From contig JAYRYJ010000001.1 of the NCBI GenBank assembly GCA_041917055.1, forward strand, positions 310,001 to 374,000: a stretch of DNA of 64,000 nucleotides. Direction: 5' to 3'. The notes below the pieces were generated by a model that was given only the letters and a program-made list of their open reading frames with translations, was not told where the DNA came from and searched no databases. Source of the stretch: Pseudaquidulcibacter sp041917055 (GTDB taxonomy: Bacteria > Pseudomonadota > Alphaproteobacteria > Caulobacterales > Aquidulcibacteraceae). Below, piece after piece: positions 62,774-64,000 of the stretch; positions within the stretch are counted from its first letter, which is position 1, and each line of letters starts with the position of its first letter. The position numbers were made by a program, and so were the translations under genes.

Positions 62774-63220
62774 CTAATTCAAATCCTTGTCGCCTTTAGG
62801 GTTAGCTAACGGTGGTAATGGCGCGATTGGCACGCCGTCTTCGATTAATTCTATGACTTCTTGTTTGGTGGATTCGCCGTAAATAAGGCGTTCTTCGCTT
62901 TCGCCTTCATGGATTGCGCGTGCTTCTTGAGCAAAATTCTTGCCGACATAATCATAATTTTTCGCGATATGTTCTTTTATATCTTTAAGCGCACCGACCA
63001 ATTCGGGTGGTAATAAATTGCTATCGCCCAATTCCGGCTTCGATTTTTGGCTTTTTGAAGTTTGAATATTGGGTGCCATAATCGCTTTTTCGATATTTTT
63101 TGATGCGCAATAAGGACATTCAATCAAACCAGCGGATTTTTGCGCATCAAAGCCCAAACTATCAGCAAACCAAGCCTCAAAACTATGGCGGTTTTCACAG
63201 ATTAGCGCATATTTAATCAT
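62774..63220 (-). CDS. DUF1178-family zinc-ribbon-like protein
   Basis: ATG 63220 (MIKYALICENRHSFEAWFADS), 148 residues; a TTG three codons earlier is not preferred. The N-terminal Cys-x3-His (CENRH) and CPYC (about residue 35) suggest a metal-binding treble-clef or ribbon, the mark of DUF1178. The middle is low-complexity Ser/Lys, and the C-terminus contains HIAKNYDYVGKNFAQEARAIHEGESEERLIYGEST, the conserved family segment. It overlaps the nitrilase gene by 8 bp; the pair is conserved in alphaproteobacteria. Function unknown. Confidence 0.83.
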   Translation of the reverse strand: MIKYALICENRHSFEAWFADSLGFDAQKSAGLIECPYCASKNIEKAIMAPNIQTSKSQKSKPELGDSNLLPPELVGALKDIKEHIAKNYDYVGKNFAQEARAIHEGESEERLIYGESTKQEVIELIEDGVPIAPLPPLANPKGDKDLN

Positions 63221-64000
63221 TGAAATCAAAACCCCGATTCAAATTCCAAGCCGGAATTTTTCGGCGCGCGTCATGCACTTGGTCTAGGTCAATTTCCGCA
63301 ATCGCAAATCCTGTCGCATCATTATTCATATGCGCAATTATCTCGCCCCATGGGTTAATTATCATGGAATGACCATAAGTTTCGCGCCCATCTTTATGCT
63401 TACCACCCTGGGCGGGTGCAATGACATAGGCGCCATTTTCGATGGCGCGCGCGCGCAAAAGCACCTCCCAATGCGCTTTTCCAGTCGGCACGGTAAAGGC
63501 GGCGGGAATAGTTAAGATTTGTGCGCCTCTTTGCGCTAGGCCACGATATAAATGCGCGAAACGCACATCATAGCAGACCGAAAGACCTATTTCTCCATAT
63601 TCTGTCGGTGCAACTATTGCTTTATATCCAGGGCGAAAATTGTCGCTTTCTCTCAATTCCTGACCATTACCCAAATCGACATCAAACAAATGGATCTTGT
63701 CATATTGGGCAATTAATTCGCCTTGTGCATTAAAAAGGCATGAACGATTGTATGCCTTCCCCTCTTTGGTTTGCAACAGAATTGAACCGATTAATAATTG
63801 AACTTTATTTTTACGCGCTAAATCACCATAAAATTCAATTTCGCCTTTATCATTTTCAAAAGGACAGATTTCCTTAAAACGAGTTTTGTTGCGCTCCAAC
63901 AAATTTGTGCCTTCGGGGGTGGCAATGAATTGTGCGCCATTTTTTGCTGCATCAGTCACCAATTGTGAAGTTTGCAGCCGCGCGGCGGCAATATCATTCG
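63213..64000 (-). CDS. Carbon-nitrogen hydrolase (nitrilase superfamily), cut by the window end
   Basis: The gene runs past position 64000; the first visible residues (NDIAAARLQTSQLVTDAAKNGA) fit just after the family's usual start. About 261 residues are seen. The nitrilase triad is recognisable: Glu in ATPEGTNL, Lys in AQYDKIHLFD, and Cys in GLSVCYDVRFAHLYR. The C-terminal GHSMIINPWGEIIAH is typical of the Nit/ramidase-like group (Nit1/NIT2-type deaminated glutathione or omega-amidase). It is followed by DUF1178 with an 8-bp overlap, as often in alphaproteobacteria. True start not in the window. Confidence 0.9.
   Translation of the reverse strand, partial: NDIAAARLQTSQLVTDAAKNGAQFIATPEGTNLLERNKTRFKEICPFENDKGEIEFYGDLARKNKVQLLIGSILLQTKEGKAYNRSCLFNAQGELIAQYDKIHLFDVDLGNGQELRESDNFRPGYKAIVAPTEYGEIGLSVCYDVRFAHLYRGLAQRGAQILTIPAAFTVPTGKAHWEVLLRARAIENGAYVIAPAQGGKHKDGRETYGHSMIINPWGEIIAHMNNDATGFAIAEIDLDQVHDARRKIPAWNLNRGFDFND

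Overview
The window comes from an alphaproteobacterial chromosome of fairly low GC content (roughly 40-45% by eye). Its gene order closely resembles the replication-origin region of Caulobacter-type bacteria (Caulobacterales and stalked relatives). The marker blocks are rho-mnmE-mnmG-rsmG-parA-parB, holA-lptE-leuS-DUF3576 and hemJ-hemH-hemE, then a DnaA-box-rich gap, then ppsR-maf-aroE-coaE-dnaQ. An NtrZ-like periplasmic protein, an RcdA-type protease adaptor, TTAA-N7-TTAA (CtrA-type) boxes and a GdhZ-type glutamate dehydrogenase fit the same group. I cannot name the genus.

Layout. 1-4,970: small-molecule metabolism (GATase hydrolase, SDR, GMC oxidoreductase, RutE-like reductase, mesaconyl-CoA-hydratase-like protein). 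5,266-13,273: rho, a lipoprotein, DUF6489, tRNA-modification genes and parAB, with three perfect parS sites (9,021, 11,008, 13,099). 13,296-18,003: holA-lptE-leuS-DUF3576 on the minus strand. 18,583-21,789: ntrZ-like gene and the haem genes. 21,790-22,689: probable oriC. 22,690-26,253: ppsR-maf-aroE-coaE-dnaQ. 26,263-37,439: SH3 protein, 2-hydroxyacid dehydrogenase, murA-DUF2948-hisD, metZ/dcd (divergent), ALDH7, thpR, astB. 37,490-40,351: GntR/ABC operon and tRNA-Phe. 40,457-45,331: gdhZ. 45,766-50,647: three secreted beta-trefoil lectin-like paralogues, a quinone oxidoreductase, an L,D-transpeptidase and an SRPBCC protein. 50,732-54,317: DUF1192, rcdA, DUF1801, flavodoxin, mvaB and an unknown exported protein. 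54,425-57,658: GH97 glucosidase and a LacI regulator. 57,673-60,518: NsrR-like regulator divergent from a quinol NO reductase. 61,144-64,000: GT2 glycosyltransferase, DUF1178 and a nitrilase-family gene cut by the window end.

The most unusual signal is a family of dispersed intergenic elements. Seven copies of a two-hairpin module (A+B, about 110 bp) were found. In three places a further two-hairpin module (C) follows at a constant distance of about 70 bp. The loops and some core bases are conserved, while the stem bases change on both arms together, which points to selection for DNA or RNA structure. One A-B-C set lies beside oriC, two sets directly flank the GT2 gene, and two A-B copies form an inverted pair at 26.9-27.2 kb.

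Other points worth attention are an astB start codon placed in the loop of a perfect 15-bp hairpin, two matched 23-bp dyads between nsrR and the NO reductase gene, and the tightly packed lectin/PAN operon.
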